From Rhodococcus rhodnii NBRC 100604 (lineage in GTDB: Bacteria; Actinomycetota; Actinomycetes; Mycobacteriales; Mycobacteriaceae): a stretch of DNA of 64,000 nt. Made by a program: the position numbers and the translations under genes. The notes under the pieces were generated by a model, which saw nothing but the letters and a program-made list of their open reading frames with translations, ran no database searches and was not told the DNA's origin. This document shows positions 11,834 to 20,149 of this stretch, piece after piece; position 1 is the first letter of the stretch, and each line of letters begins with the position of its first letter. The DNA lies in the NCBI RefSeq assembly GCF_001894925.1, contig NZ_BCXD01000019.1, positions 34,257 to 98,256 of the forward strand, written 5' to 3'.

Positions 11834-12676
11834 TCATCGAATGTCCGATTCTAGCCCGTACACCCGCTCGGCGGTTGCCGTCGAGTGCGCGGCGACCTCC
11901 TCGGGCTCGGCGCCACGCAGGACCGCGAGCGCGCGAGCGGTGTAGGGCAGGCAGTACGGCTCGTTGGGGGCGCCGCGATACGGGTGCGGAGTCATGTAGG
12001 GCGCATCGGTCTCGAGCAGATAGCCGCCGTCCGGAACCAGCGGCGCGGCCTCGTGCAGCGCCTTCGCGTTCTTGAAGCTGACGTTGCCCGCGAAACTGAG
12101 AACGTAGCCGGCGTCGACGCAGCGACGCGCGATCTCGGGCCCCGACGAGAAGCAGTGGAAGATCACCGTATTCGGCGCACCCTCCTCGTCGAGCACACGC
12201 AGGACGTCCTCGTCGGCCTCGCGGTTGTGGATCATGAGCGGCTTGCCGAGCCGCTTCGCGAGATCGATGTGCCACCGGAAACCCTCGATCTGCTCGTCGC
12301 GTTCGGCGCAACCGTCGAGCTTGCCCGGCCAGTACCAGTCGAGCCCGGTCTCGCCGATCGCGACGACGCGCTCGTCCGCCGCGAGCCGCTCGATCTCGCC
12401 GCGCACCGCGTCGTCCAGGGCGTTCGCGCGGGTCGGATGGATCGCGACCGCCGCGTACACGCGGTCGTCCCAGCTCGACGCCGCGACGGCGGCACGCGCC
12501 GCGTCGAGGTCATCCGCGACCGTGACGATGCGGCCGACGCCCACGGACGCGGCGCGGTCGACGATCGCCCGCACCGACGCGGGATCGGTGCCACCGCACG
12601 CGTCGAGATGCGTGTGGGCGTCGACGAGCGGGGCGAGCGGGGCGGGCAGATCGGGCGCGGGGCGATCACGACTCAT
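11834..12676 (-). CDS. tatD: TatD family metal-dependent DNase
   Basis: 280-residue TIM-barrel hydrolase of the TatD family (metal-dependent DNase; some members also remove D-amino acids from tRNA). Metal ligands are visible: [12 protein letters not shown] (HxH), [11 protein letters not shown] (Glu), MIHNREA (His), VIFHCFSSG (His) and [15 protein letters not shown] (Asp). The ATG at 12676 starts [13 protein letters not shown] before the barrel. It is divergent from metG across 82 bases, a pairing also known in mycobacteria, where metS and tatD are neighbours. Confidence 0.93.
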   Translation of the reverse strand: MSRDRPAPDLPAPLAPLVDAHTHLDACGGTDPASVRAIVDRAASVGVGRIVTVADDLDAARAAVAASSWDDRVYAAVAIHPTRANALDDAVRGEIERLAADERVVAIGETGLDWYWPGKLDGCAERDEQIEGFRWHIDLAKRLGKPLMIHNREADEDVLRVLDEEGAPNTVIFHCFSSGPEIARRCVDAGYVLSFAGNVSFKNAKALHEAAPLVPDGGYLLETDAPYMTPHPYRGAPNEPYCLPYTARALAVLRGAEPEEVAAHSTATAERVYGLESDIR

Positions 12677-12743
12677 AGGCTCATTGTCGCGCGTCGGCCA
12701 GGGGCCCGCGCGGCCGCGGGCCGGACGCTGCTGCCAGGCCCGA

Positions 12744-12749
12744 TACAGT
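12744..12749 (+). promoter_or_regulatory. -10 element for metG
   Basis: TACAGT ending 9 bases before the metG ATG. The TANNNT form and spacing suit a leaderless or nearly leaderless transcript; no purine-rich ribosome binding site lies between. Confidence 0.4.
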
Positions 12750-12758
12750 GGACGCACC

Positions 12759-14315
12759 ATGACTGACGCAGCGCCCACCCCCCGCACCCCGTTCTACGTC
12801 ACGACGGCGATCGCGTACCCCAACGGCGTCCCGCACATCGGGCACGCCTACGAGTACATCTCGACCGACGCGATCGCACGCTTCAAGCGACTCGACGGGT
12901 TCGACGTGATGTTCCTCACGGGGACGGACGAGCACGGTCTGAAGATGCAGCAGACGGCGACCAAGGAGGGTGTCCCGGTCGTCGACCTCGCTCGCCGCAA
13001 CTCGGACGTCTTCCAGGCGCTCGACGACACCCTGAAGATCTCGTACGACCGCTTCATCCGCACCACCGACGCCGATCACCTCGAGGCGAGCCGTGTGCTG
13101 TGGGAGCGCATGCAGGAGTCGGGCGACATCTACCTGGACACCTACGCCGGGTGGTACTCGGTACGCGACGAGGCGTTCTACACCGAGGCCGAGACGACGC
13201 TCGCCGAGGACGGCTCGCGAGTCGCGACCGAGACGAACACCCCCGTCGAGTGGACCGAGGAGTCGACGTACTTCTTCCGGCTCTCGGCGTACGAGGATCG
13301 GCTTCTCGAGCTGTACGAGAACCAGCCCGAGTTCATCGCGCCCGCGACGCGCCGCAACGAGATCGTCAGCTTCGTCAAGGGCGGCCTCAAGGACCTCTCG
13401 ATCTCACGGACCACCTTCGATTGGGGCGTCCCCGTCCCCGGCGATCCCGAGCACGTCATGTACGTGTGGGTCGACGCCCTCACCAACTACCTCACGGGCG
13501 CGGGCTTCCCCGACGTCGAATCCGAACGGTTCCAGACGTTCTGGCCCGCGAACCTGCACATCATCGGCAAGGACATCACGCGGTTCCACACCGTGTACTG
13601 GCCCGCGTTCCTCATGTCCGCCGGCGTCGAACTCCCCCGCCGCGTCTTCGTGCACGGATTCCTGCACAACAAGGGCGAGAAGATGTCGAAGTCGGTCGGC
13701 AACGTCGTCGACCCCGTCGCGATGGTCGACCAGTACGGCCTCGACGCCGTGCGGTTCTTCCTGCTCCGCGAGATCTCGTACGGTCAGGACGGCAGCTACT
13801 CGCACGAGTCGATCGTGACCCGCATCAACGCCGATCTCGCCAACGAACTCGGCAATCTCGCGCAGCGTTCGCTGTCGATGGTGAACAAGAACTGCGAGGC
13901 CACCGTCCCCGTGCCGGGACCGATGTCGGCGGACGACGAGGCGCTGCTCGTGCGGGCGGACGCGCTCGTCGACGCCGTGCGCACCCACATGGACGCGCAG
14001 GCACTGCATCTCGCGCTCGAGGAGATCTGGTCGCTGCTCGGTGAGACGAACCGGTACTTCTCGGCGCAGGAGCCGTGGGTGCTGCGCAAGACCGATCCGG
14101 ACCGTATGGCGACCGTCCTCTACGTGACGATCGAAGTGGTGCGCATCGTCGCGATCCTGACTCAGCCCGTCATGCCGGACGCCACCGCGAAACTGCTCGA
14201 CCAGCTCGGACAGTCCACGGACGCACGGACCTTCGCGGACCTCGGCACCCGGATTCGCCCCGGAACCGCACTGCCCAAGCCTGCAGGTGTGTTCCCCCGC
14301 TACGTCGAGGAGTGA
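12759..14315 (+). CDS. metG: Methionyl-tRNA synthetase
   Basis: 518-residue class I synthetase that charges tRNA-Met. The HIGH motif appears as [13 protein letters not shown] near residue 22, and the KMSKS loop as [11 protein letters not shown] near residue 307. The connective region ([18 protein letters not shown]) has no zinc-binding cysteines, so it is the short, zinc-free type. The C-terminal anticodon-binding helical domain is present, and there is no EMAP-like tRNA-binding tail. The ATG at 12759 is used because [20 protein letters not shown] reaches the first strand directly; the frame is open far upstream without coding character. Confidence 0.96.
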   Translation: MTDAAPTPRTPFYVTTAIAYPNGVPHIGHAYEYISTDAIARFKRLDGFDVMFLTGTDEHGLKMQQTATKEGVPVVDLARRNSDVFQALDDTLKISYDRFIRTTDADHLEASRVLWERMQESGDIYLDTYAGWYSVRDEAFYTEAETTLAEDGSRVATETNTPVEWTEESTYFFRLSAYEDRLLELYENQPEFIAPATRRNEIVSFVKGGLKDLSISRTTFDWGVPVPGDPEHVMYVWVDALTNYLTGAGFPDVESERFQTFWPANLHIIGKDITRFHTVYWPAFLMSAGVELPRRVFVHGFLHNKGEKMSKSVGNVVDPVAMVDQYGLDAVRFFLLREISYGQDGSYSHESIVTRINADLANELGNLAQRSLSMVNKNCEATVPVPGPMSADDEALLVRADALVDAVRTHMDAQALHLALEEIWSLLGETNRYFSAQEPWVLRKTDPDRMATVLYVTIEVVRIVAILTQPVMPDATAKLLDQLGQSTDARTFADLGTRIRPGTALPKPAGVFPRYVEE

Positions 14316-14375
14316 TCGACACGCGCGGACGCCCGGTCGATCGCGTTCGCCGCAGTGATGCCGCATCATGAACGC

Positions 14376-14767
14376 GTGACCAAGGTCGTCCTCGTCGTCG
14401 TGCTGCTGGGGCTCGGTGCCGCCGGGCTCTACAACGGCACTGCGCTGGTGTCGGATTCGTCGGGGAGCATGTCGGGCTGTCCCCCGACATGCTCCCCGAC
14501 TGGCACACATGGGATTACCGCTATTCCGGGCTGTTCGTGCTCGTCGCGCTCGGCATCGCCCCGCTCGTGGCGGCCGTCGCCGTCATGTTCGGCGGCCCGA
14601 TCGCGTATCAGGCGACGGCGATCGTCGGTCTGTTCGCGATCTTCTGGGCGGTGTGGCAGGCCCTCGTCCTGCACGTCGAGGCCCCCGACGTGCAGGTGAC
14701 GCTCGGCGTCGTCGGTGTCGTTCTGCTCCTCGGTGCCTACCGAGTTCGTGCCTCGTCACGCTCCTGA
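14376..14767 (+). pseudogene. Small integral membrane protein, disrupted by a frameshift
   Basis: Two frames together read as one membrane protein of about 130 residues. The first starts at GTG 14376 (VTKVVLVVVLLGLGAAGLY) and is open to a hairpin at 14460-14499. The second continues as MLPDWHTWDYRYSGLFVLVA with three more hydrophobic helices and ends at 14767. Adding one base near 14477 would join them as SGLSPDMLPDW. The break sits exactly in a perfect inverted repeat, so a real one-base deletion, a sequencing error in a stable hairpin, or recoding are all possible. No family is recognised. It follows metG on the same strand. Confidence 0.6.
14460..14499. repeat. Perfect 17-bp inverted repeat inside the broken membrane gene
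   Basis: Arms 14460-14476 and 14483-14499 are exact reverse complements with a 6-base loop CTGTCC. It lies in the middle of a reading frame at the point where the frame breaks. Confidence 0.95.
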
Positions 14768-14855
14768 CAGCCGAACCTCCACCCGCTCAGCGGAATCCGT
14801 CGACGCCGCGTGCCTCGGGCAGCGCTCGGCCGTGGAGCCCGAGCGCACGCGCGGG

Positions 14856-16142
14856 TCACGCGACCCGATGGCGGGCTCCCGATCGCGTCCCCGGCGGTTC
14901 GAACGTCGGTCTGCCTCTCGGTGTCGACGTGATCGTCCACTCGCTGTGGTGAATGTGGCGGTGGTGGGCGCCGCAGAGCAGCACCATGTTGTCGAGATCC
15001 GTCGGCCCGCCGTCCGCCCAATGCGTGACGTGATGCGCCTCGCACCACGAAGACGGGACCGGGCAGTTCGGAAACGCACACCCCCTGTCGCGGACGGTGA
15101 GTGCCCGGCGCTGCGCCGGAGTCACCAGCCGTGTGGTGCGGCCCATGCTCAGCGGGACGCCGTTGTCGTCGACGACGATCGGCGTGACCTGCGCATCGCA
15201 CGCCACCGCACGCGCCGTCTCCGGTGTGAGCGTGGCGCCCCACGGCGTCCACGGCAGACCGATGCCATCGAGCAGCGCCGTGATCGACACGCTCCTTCGC
15301 TCGGCGGCAGTGCGTGCACGGCGCTCGAGATCGCGCTGATGGATCAGCACCGTCACGTGCGGCTTCTCGCCCGCCTCCGTGCCGGCGGCACCGGAATCGA
15401 GGAATCGGCGACACACCTCGACCAACGCGTCCGCCCGCCGCCTCCGTGGTGAGCGCCTATCGGGTGTTCCGTCCTCGGCCGGCTGCGGCGCCGACAGCTT
15501 CGACAACGCCGTCAGCAGCACTTCACCCGACAGTGCATCGAGATTGCCGTGCACCACCACCCGGCCGTGGAGTGTGTGCGATACGGACAGGCGGTTGATG
15601 TCCTCGCGTTCGCGCGTCGGCGGACCGTCCGATTCGGCGTCCAGGCGGATTTCGAGCCGTTCCTTCACCCGGCGCACCGATGCGGTCGTCGTTCCCGGAC
15701 CGGGAACTGCCGCCGCCAACAACGCATCGCGGCAGAACGCCGCGACCGTCTCGTACTCGTCGGGGTCGGCCTGCGCCAGCGCTGCGAGCAGCGAGGGCTG
15801 CATCTCGAAGAAATCGCAGATCATCTGCGCGTGTGTCGGCGAGACCCGTTGCTCGGCAACAGCAGCAGCAACCTCCGGCTGCGAGCGCAGGCTCACCGCG
15901 AGTTCCACCACCCGCCGCGCCTCCCGGACTTCGAGCATCGTCCGCGCCGCCAACCACGACCCCGCATCCCGAAACCCGTCTTCGCCGAAGATGCCGCGGT
16001 CGACTACGTCCCCCATGAGCTCGATACCCCGCGCCTGCAGACGGGCGATCTCCGCATAGACACCCAGCACCTCGGCACGCAGCTCGCCGGCACCGAGCTG
16101 CCACGACTCCCCGTCTGCTGTGTGTGAATCCCCCGACCCCAT
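14856..16142 (-). CDS. DUF222 / HNH endonuclease domain protein, copy 1 (13E12 type)
   Basis: 428-residue protein of the 13E12 repeat family. The N-terminal two thirds are a helical DUF222 region (ELRAEVLGVYAEIARLQARG); the C-terminal end has an HNH-type nuclease motif with CAFPNCPVP, WCEAHHVTHWADGG, NMVLLCGAHHRHIHH. All Cys/His ligands appear intact. Role in the cell is unknown; in M. tuberculosis related repeats serve as phage integration sites. A second copy at 23474-24781 aligns without gaps at about nine in ten residues. The two differ mainly at the C-terminal end. Confidence 0.85.
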   Translation of the reverse strand: MGSGDSHTADGESWQLGAGELRAEVLGVYAEIARLQARGIELMGDVVDRGIFGEDGFRDAGSWLAARTMLEVREARRVVELAVSLRSQPEVAAAVAEQRVSPTHAQMICDFFEMQPSLLAALAQADPDEYETVAAFCRDALLAAAVPGPGTTTASVRRVKERLEIRLDAESDGPPTREREDINRLSVSHTLHGRVVVHGNLDALSGEVLLTALSKLSAPQPAEDGTPDRRSPRRRRADALVEVCRRFLDSGAAGTEAGEKPHVTVLIHQRDLERRARTAAERRSVSITALLDGIGLPWTPWGATLTPETARAVACDAQVTPIVVDDNGVPLSMGRTTRLVTPAQRRALTVRDRGCAFPNCPVPSSWCEAHHVTHWADGGPTDLDNMVLLCGAHHRHIHHSEWTITSTPRGRPTFEPPGTRSGARHRVA

Positions 16143-16154
16143 GCGACAAATCTA
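14905..16154. repeat. Long direct repeat, copy 1 (DUF222-HNH)
   Basis: Matches 23544-24793 with a constant offset of 8639 bases at every point compared by eye, so no insertion or deletion was seen over 1.25 kb. Similarity ends just past the start codon (shared ATGCGACAAATCTA) and near the C-terminal codons. Same orientation as copy 2. Confidence 0.9.
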
Positions 16155-16271
16155 GATCGAACACCCGTTCGCCACAAGACCCATTTCCGCAGCTGGGGAT
16201 AACCATAGAGCTGTGGACAGAAGCGTCGCCCGCCGTTCCGCAACACACGACTCGCGGGGTCTCCGGCCTGC

Positions 16272-16277
16272 TAGCCT
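16272..16277 (+). promoter_or_regulatory. -10 element for the small membrane protein gene
   Basis: TAGCCT ending 6 bases before the ATG at 16284; leaderless-type spacing with no ribosome binding site. Confidence 0.45.
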
Positions 16278-16283
16278 GCCGGG

Positions 16284-16571
16284 ATGCGCGCATTCCGGCC
16301 GTCGTCACGAGACTCCCCGCTGGGACTGCTCGTGATCCTCGTGCTCGGTGTGTACGGCGGCGCGATCGGCGGGCTGGGGGCGGTCAGCACGCTCACCGGA
16401 ACCGATACCGGCAGCCACCCCGTCGCACTCGCAGTCCTCGGCAGCCTCATTTTCGTCGGCGGCCTCTACGCAACCGCCTACGCCGCGACCAGCATCGTCC
16501 GGCGCGTGTACCGGCACTTCGCAACTCGGGGTGACGACGCCTTCCGCCGTGGGCCGGGTTCTCACAGCTGA
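16284..16571 (+). CDS. Small two-helix membrane protein, unknown function
   Basis: 95 residues with two hydrophobic segments (GLLVILVLGVYGGAIGGLGA and ALAVLGSLIFVGGLYATAYA) joined by a short polar loop, and a basic, cytoplasm-like tail RRVYRHFATRGDD. No family is recognised. The start is supported by the upstream TAGCCT element. It lies between copy 1 of the DUF222 gene (divergent) and the DUF2786 gene 39 bases downstream on the same strand. Confidence 0.55.
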   Translation: MRAFRPSSRDSPLGLLVILVLGVYGGAIGGLGAVSTLTGTDTGSHPVALAVLGSLIFVGGLYATAYAATSIVRRVYRHFATRGDDAFRRGPGSHS

Positions 16572-16610
16572 CGATCCGAACGTGTCGGTGGGTGGGTGCA
16601 CACTGCACCC

Positions 16611-17726
16611 ATGGCGGATAGAACAGACTTTCGAGCAAGCGGTATCTCCCCCGATCCGGCGATCACCTCGCTCGTCGCGCTCGCGCACGATCGCCTCGAA
16701 CACGGGTGGCAACCGGCCGACCTCGTCCACGTCCTGGCGGGCGCGGATCGCGACGCACGGCTCGCCCATCTCGCGGCGGTGATCGTCCTCGATCATGCGC
16801 ACGTCAACGATGCGGCGCACCGCGCGCCCGTCGAATGGCGACGACAGGTCGAGGCGCTGACGCACGATCACCCGCGCGCCGCCGACGCGCTGGCGAACGC
16901 GTCCGTGGTCGACGTCCTCGCCGCGCTCCCCCGCGGCACCGTCGACCTCGCACGCTCGATGCTGCGATTCGTGCAGGACTGGCCGATCCTCGTCGACCCA
17001 CCGTCGCGATGGCCGGCAGCGGGCGCGGCGCCGTCCCACACCGCCTCGCCGCCGCCGGACGGGCACCGGCTGTTCGATCGCATCCGTGCACTGTTGGCCA
17101 AGGCCGAGAACACCGAGTTCCCCGACGAAGCCGAGGCGTTCACCGCGAAGGCACAGCACCTCATGTCCCGATATGCGATCGACGCCGCGCTGCTGCGCTC
17201 CCACACCGATGCGCCCACCGCGGTCGGCGCACGCCGCATCCACGTCGACACGCCGTACGCGCTCGAGAAAGTGCAGCTCCTGTGCGCCGTCGCGGCGGCG
17301 AACCGCGCCAGAACGCTCTGGTACGAGCAGGCGCGCACGGCGACGGTCGTCGGCACGCAGGTCGACCTCGATCAGATCGCGGTGCTGTTCTCGTCGCTGC
17401 TCGTGCAGGCGGTGCGGGCGATGGCGCGCACCGACCCCGAGGGAGAGCCGACGACGAGTTTCCGGCGCGGCTTCCTCCTGGGCTACGCCGACCGGATCGG
17501 GCAGCGGCTCCGTCACGCCGACACGCGCGCCACACTCGACGTCGCGGCCGCGGCATCACTGGCCGTCGCGGACGTCCTGCCCGCGGTCGCCGCCACCGAA
17601 CACGCTGTGGACACCGAGTTCGCCCGGCTCTTTCCGCGGACGCGGACGTCGTCGCGTCGGTCACGCGGTGCGATGAGCGGCTGGGCCGCCGGGCGCACGG
17701 CCGCCGACTCCGCGGATATCGCGTGA
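16611..17726 (+). CDS. DUF2786 domain protein
   Basis: 371-residue soluble protein. The middle has the DUF2786 signature RLFDRIRALLAKAENTEFPD followed by EAEAFTAKAQHLMSRYAID, near residues 152-190. This conserved domain has no assigned activity. The N-terminal 140 residues are helical and rich in Ala/Asp/His; the C-terminal part (DVAAAASLAVADVLPAVAAT) is helical too. ATG 16611 is preferred; an in-frame GTG five codons earlier is possible. It is convergent with rsmI, with only 6 bases between stops. Confidence 0.75.
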   Translation: MADRTDFRASGISPDPAITSLVALAHDRLEHGWQPADLVHVLAGADRDARLAHLAAVIVLDHAHVNDAAHRAPVEWRRQVEALTHDHPRAADALANASVVDVLAALPRGTVDLARSMLRFVQDWPILVDPPSRWPAAGAAPSHTASPPPDGHRLFDRIRALLAKAENTEFPDEAEAFTAKAQHLMSRYAIDAALLRSHTDAPTAVGARRIHVDTPYALEKVQLLCAVAAANRARTLWYEQARTATVVGTQVDLDQIAVLFSSLLVQAVRAMARTDPEGEPTTSFRRGFLLGYADRIGQRLRHADTRATLDVAAAASLAVADVLPAVAATEHAVDTEFARLFPRTRTSSRRSRGAMSGWAAGRTAADSADIA

Positions 17727-17732
17727 GCGCGG

Positions 17733-18563
17733 TCAGGAGTTCCGAGCGGCGAGAACGGCGTCGTACAGCTCCCGTTTGGACACACCTTCGGTCGCCACCG
17801 CGCCGCACGCGTCCTTGAGTCGTTCGCCGTCGGCGACGCGCCGCTCCACCTCGTCCACGAGATCCTCGGGGCGCGCGGCGACGGGACGAGCGCCGTCGAG
17901 CACGACGGTGATCTCGCCGCGGACGCCCTCCGCCGCCCACTCGGCGAGTTCGGCGAGCGTGCCGCGGCGCACCTCCTCGTACGTCTTGGTGAGCTCGCGG
18001 CACACCGCACCACGCCGCTCGCCGCCGAGCACGCGGACGGCGTCGGCGAGGGTGTCCGCGATCCGGTGCGGCGACTCGAAGAACACGCAGGTGCGGCCCT
18101 CGGTGACGAGAGTCGACAGCCACGACTCACGAGCACCGCGCTTGCGGGGCGCGAAGCCGTCGAAACAGAACCGCTCGACGGGCAGTGCCGAGAGCGCGAG
18201 CGCCGTGGTGACGGCAGACGGTCCCGGCAGGCACGTCACGGCCAGATCTGCGTCGACGCATGCCGCGACGAGCCGATAACCGGGGTCGCTCACCGACGGC
18301 ATGCCGGCGTCGGTGACGAGCAGGACGGTGTTGCCCGCCTCGATCTCCGCGACCAGCCCGGGGAGGCGCGCCGTCTCCACCTGGTCGTAGAAGCTGACGA
18401 CACGGCCGGTGATCGTGACGTCGAGTGCCGCCGCCAGCGACTTGGTGCGACGCGTGTCCTCGGCGGCCACGACGTCCGCGCTCGCCAGCGCCGCCCGCAA
18501 CCGAGGCGACGCATCACCGACATCACCCATCGGCGTCGCGCCGAGCACCAGACGACCCGTCAT
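17733..18563 (-). CDS. rsmI: 16S rRNA 2'-O-ribose methyltransferase RsmI
   Basis: 276-residue SAM-dependent enzyme of the tetrapyrrole methylase fold that methylates the ribose of C1402 in 16S rRNA. Motifs: LVLGATPMGDVGDASPRLRA at the start, VVAAEDTRRTKSLAAAL, VLLVTDAGMPSVSDPGYRLV, and CLPGPSAVTTALALSALP. Length is usual. The ATG at 18563 is 7 bases from a TAGGCT -10 that overlaps the -10 of the divergent mannosyltransferase gene. rsmI divergent from pmt is conserved in mycobacteria. Confidence 0.95.
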   Translation of the reverse strand: MTGRLVLGATPMGDVGDASPRLRAALASADVVAAEDTRRTKSLAAALDVTITGRVVSFYDQVETARLPGLVAEIEAGNTVLLVTDAGMPSVSDPGYRLVAACVDADLAVTCLPGPSAVTTALALSALPVERFCFDGFAPRKRGARESWLSTLVTEGRTCVFFESPHRIADTLADAVRVLGGERRGAVCRELTKTYEEVRRGTLAELAEWAAEGVRGEITVVLDGARPVAARPEDLVDEVERRVADGERLKDACGAVATEGVSKRELYDAVLAARNS

Positions 18564-18570
18564 GCTTCAC

Positions 18571-18580
18571 AGCCTACGAT
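18571..18580. promoter_or_regulatory. Overlapping divergent -10 elements for rsmI and pmt
   Basis: AGCCTACGAT contains TAGGCT on the minus strand (18571-18576, 7 bases from the rsmI ATG) and TACGAT on the plus strand (18575-18580, 6 bases from the pmt GTG). The two hexamers share the TA at 18575-18576. Only 23 bases separate the two start codons, so both mRNAs should be leaderless and compete for RNA polymerase. Confidence 0.6.
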
Positions 18581-18586
18581 TGCGAT

Positions 18587-20149
18587 GTGACGACGCGGAC
18601 AGCCGGCCGACCCCCCACCCCGGCCGCGGACTCGGAATTCGTGTCCCCCGCGCCCGTCGTCGCCCCGCCCGATCCCGGACCGACCGATCGCGTCCGCGGC
18701 TGGGTCGTGACGCTCGTCGTCACGGCGATCGCCGCCGTGACCCGGTTCGTGCTGCTCGGCTACCCGACGGACGCCGGCACCCCCGTCTTCGACGAGAAGC
18801 ACTACGCGCCGCAGGGCTGGCAGGTACTCACGAGCGGCGGCTGGATCGAGGACAACCCCGGCTACGGGCTCGTCGTGCATCCCCCCGTCGGCAAATGGAT
18901 GATCGCCTTCGGCGAAGCGATCTTCGGCTACAACGGGTGGGGCTGGCGCGCGGCGTCCGCCGTCGCGGGAACCGTCCTGGTCCTGCTCGTGATCCGCATC
19001 GTCCGCCGCATGACCGGCTCGACGCTCGTGGGAGCGCTCGCCGGGATCCTGCTGATCGCCGACGGCGTCACCTTCGTGTCGTCGCGCGTCGCGATGCTCG
19101 ACATCTTCCTGACGCTGTTCGTCGTCGCCGCCTTCGGGTGTCTCGTCGTCGACCGCGACGACGTCCGCACCCGGATGTACGCGGTGTACGCCGCCGGGCG
19201 CATCGGCGACAGCACGTTCGGGCCGCGCCTCGGCGTCCGCTGGTGGCGATTCGGTGCCGGTGTCCTGCTCGGACTCGCGTGCGCCACCAAGTGGTCCGGC
19301 ATCTACGTCGTCATGTTCCTCGGACTCCTCAGCGTCGCGTTCGACGTCGCCGCCCGCCGCTCCCACGGTGTCCGGCGCCCGTGGCTCGGCGCCCTCGTCC
19401 GCGACGTCGCTCCGGCGCTCTACGCGCTCGTCGGCATCCCCTTGATCGTCTATCTGCTGTCGTACACGCCATGGTTCGCGAGCGAGAACGGCGTCGACCG
19501 GCACGCCGTCGGTACCGACATCGGCCACGACGGCACGTGGTCGTTCGTGCCGGACGCGCTGCGCTCGCTCTGGTACTACAGCGGCAACGTCCTCGAGTTC
19601 CACTCCACGCTGACGAACTCGGCGGGCAACCTCCACCCGTGGGAGTCGAAACCGTGGACGTGGCCGATGGGGCTGCGACCGATGCTCTACTACTTCGCCG
19701 ACGGCGAGACGGTGAGCGGCTGCGGCGAATCCGAGTGCGTCAAGGCCGTCATGCTCGTGGGTACGCCCGCACTGTGGTGGCTCGCGTTCCCGCTGTTCCT
19801 GTGGGCGCTGTGGCGCACGCTCGTGCGCCGCGACTGGCGCTGGGCCGCTGTCCTCGTGGGGTACGGCGCGGTGTTCCTGCCGTGGTTCGCCACGCTCGAT
19901 CGGCAGATGTACTTCTTCTACGCGACGGCACTCGCGCCGTTCCTCGTCATGGGAGTCGCGCTCGCGCTCGGTGAGGCGCTGGGCCGCGGGTCGGCGAGCG
20001 TGGATCGCCGGCGCATCGGGCTGCTCGCGGTGTGCCTGTACGTCGGTGTCGTCGTCGCGAACTTCGTGTGGCTGTGGCCGATCCTGACGGGCCTGCCGAT
20101 CACTCCGGAGATGTGGCAGCGTCAGTTGTGGTTGCCGAGCTGGCACTGA
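18587..20149 (+). CDS. pmt: Protein O-mannosyltransferase (Pmt)
   Basis: 520-residue multi-spanning GT-C glycosyltransferase that moves mannose from polyprenyl phosphate mannose to Ser/Thr of proteins during export. The first loop has the acidic motif VFDEKHYAPQGW near residue 69, including the catalytic Asp-Glu pair of the actinobacterial family. About ten hydrophobic helices and a large loop (WFASENGVDRHAVG) follow. The GTG at 18587 follows TACGAT by 6 bases. The 3' end overlaps the BCCT gene by 50 bases tail-to-tail. The Thr/Ser-rich protein at 36992-38029 would be a natural substrate, by inference. Confidence 0.92.
   Translation: MTTRTAGRPPTPAADSEFVSPAPVVAPPDPGPTDRVRGWVVTLVVTAIAAVTRFVLLGYPTDAGTPVFDEKHYAPQGWQVLTSGGWIEDNPGYGLVVHPPVGKWMIAFGEAIFGYNGWGWRAASAVAGTVLVLLVIRIVRRMTGSTLVGALAGILLIADGVTFVSSRVAMLDIFLTLFVVAAFGCLVVDRDDVRTRMYAVYAAGRIGDSTFGPRLGVRWWRFGAGVLLGLACATKWSGIYVVMFLGLLSVAFDVAARRSHGVRRPWLGALVRDVAPALYALVGIPLIVYLLSYTPWFASENGVDRHAVGTDIGHDGTWSFVPDALRSLWYYSGNVLEFHSTLTNSAGNLHPWESKPWTWPMGLRPMLYYFADGETVSGCGESECVKAVMLVGTPALWWLAFPLFLWALWRTLVRRDWRWAAVLVGYGAVFLPWFATLDRQMYFFYATALAPFLVMGVALALGEALGRGSASVDRRRIGLLAVCLYVGVVVANFVWLWPILTGLPITPEMWQRQLWLPSWH

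Noticed and set aside
14460..14499. Programmed frameshift signal in the broken membrane gene
   Set aside because: No slippery heptamer was found before the hairpin, so deletion or sequence error is more likely; kept only as one option in the finding.
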